A DNA stretch of 16,462 bases, taken from positions 1 through 16,462 of the forward strand of contig JAKSUD010000004.1 of NCBI GenBank assembly GCA_024409185.1, in the 5' to 3' direction. This document shows, piece by piece, positions 16,058-16,462 of this stretch. The position numbers were made by a program, and so were the translations under genes. The notes under the pieces were generated by a model. The model saw only the letters and a list, made by a program, of their open reading frames with translations, was not told the origin of the DNA and made no database searches. How positions within the stretch are numbered: the stretch's first letter is position 1; each line of letters opens with the position of its first letter. The DNA is from an archaeon (GTDB taxonomy: Archaea > Methanobacteriota > Methanobacteria > Methanobacteriales > Methanobacteriaceae).

Positions 16058-16462
16058 TAGCTTTTTTTATGATTTGTTTTTTCGTACCCCAATATATATC
16101 AAAAATCTAAATAATAATGAGTAAAAAATAATAATTTTGAAAAATTATTTTAATTTTTTTTTTCTATAGTAATTTATCAAATAATTATTTTTTCAATAAG
16201 ATTTCGAATCATAAAGCAATAAGAATTAAAGTATTGGTATTTTTGAAGAAACACTTGTTTTTAAAACTGAATTAATTAAAGTAATTATAAGTAAAAAACT
16301 TTTTTTATCATTTATTTTGGTATTTTCTTTAATAATATCAAATTATCCAAGAACTTTTTATCATAGAGTTTAATATTAGAAAAATTAAATAAGATAAATT
16401 TAATTGAATGAATTAAGCAAAATAAGTAAAATTAATTATTTTTAAAAAATTTTTATGTTATT
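16058..16462 (-). promoter_or_regulatory. Upstream flank / presumed promoter and 5' leader
   Basis: These 405 bases hold no credible coding frame. They are extremely AT-rich with homopolymer tracts, including ten T's at 16154-16163. A TATATAT stretch at 16093-16099 lies about 36-42 bases before the ATG and could be a TATA-like element, but such strings are common by chance here. No Shine-Dalgarno sequence precedes the ATG (the leader ends AAAAAAAGCTA), which fits a eukaryotic gene. Promoter function is assumed from position only. Confidence 0.3.

Noticed and set aside
16093..16099. A confident TATA box
   Set aside because: TATATAT is expected often by chance in a flank this AT-rich, and no initiator or second element supports it, so it is mentioned only as a possibility.
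1..16462. Ciliate origin with reassigned stop codons
   Set aside because: The gene uses CAA/CAG for Gln and reads no TAA, TAG or TGA in 5,264 codons, and it ends at TAA. A ciliate using the standard code remains possible.
1..16462. A gene-sized chromosome with telomeres at both ends
   Set aside because: The layout of one gene with short AT-rich flanks suggests it, but neither end shows a tandem G-rich or C-rich telomere repeat.
1..16462. A giant bacterial adhesin instead of a eukaryotic protein
   Set aside because: Choice-of-anchor-A domains point that way, but there is no Shine-Dalgarno sequence, no sorting motif such as LPxTG, no autotransporter barrel, and the filamin-type repeats and disulfide-rich tail are eukaryotic in style. 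I rate it unlikely, not excluded.

Overview
This window is almost entirely one gene. A single uninterrupted reading frame on the minus strand (16057 down to 263) encodes a 5,264-residue protein that starts with a signal peptide and appears to be secreted. The gene fills about 96% of the window. The flanks (262 bases downstream, 405 bases upstream) are extremely AT-rich, and I see no second gene in them.

Organism: sampled lines are roughly 27-30% GC in the coding part and about 10-17% GC in the flanks. There is no Shine-Dalgarno sequence before the start codon. The protein combines an L-type lectin domain, dozens of filamin/Ig-like domains and a cysteine-rich tail. All this fits a very AT-rich microbial eukaryote using the standard code (no TAA, TAG or TGA is read through). 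Candidates are an anaerobic gut fungus (Neocallimastigomycota), an amoeba or other AT-rich protist, or a ciliate with an unaltered code. The absence of poly-Asn and poly-Gln runs argues against Dictyostelium. I cannot decide further from sequence alone.

Protein layout, N to C: signal peptide (residues 1-26); L-type lectin-like domain (about 32-244); about 21 filamin/Ig-like domains (248-2658); a cassette of three tandem units of about 310-330 residues, each with a helical 'EA..WA' doublet followed by a choice-of-anchor-A-like domain of about 207-211 residues (2659-3640); about 12 more filamin/Ig-like domains (3641-5025); and a tail of 239 residues with 34 cysteines in eight four-cysteine modules (5026-5264). 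There is no transmembrane segment or hydrophobic C-terminal tail.

The filamin/Ig-like domains are not a plain string. They follow a four-domain period of about 440-470 residues, marked by a recurring 'SKT ... AG ... LELR..D.LR' domain at residues 763, 1215, 1654, 2109, 2564, 4009 and 4479. The triple cassette sits inside the fifth of these quartets; subtracting it restores the period. The simplest reading is a giant extracellular adhesin or matrix protein with a carbohydrate-binding tip, a long stalk and a mid-stalk array of domains otherwise typical of bacterial surface proteins. This role is inferred from architecture, not shown.
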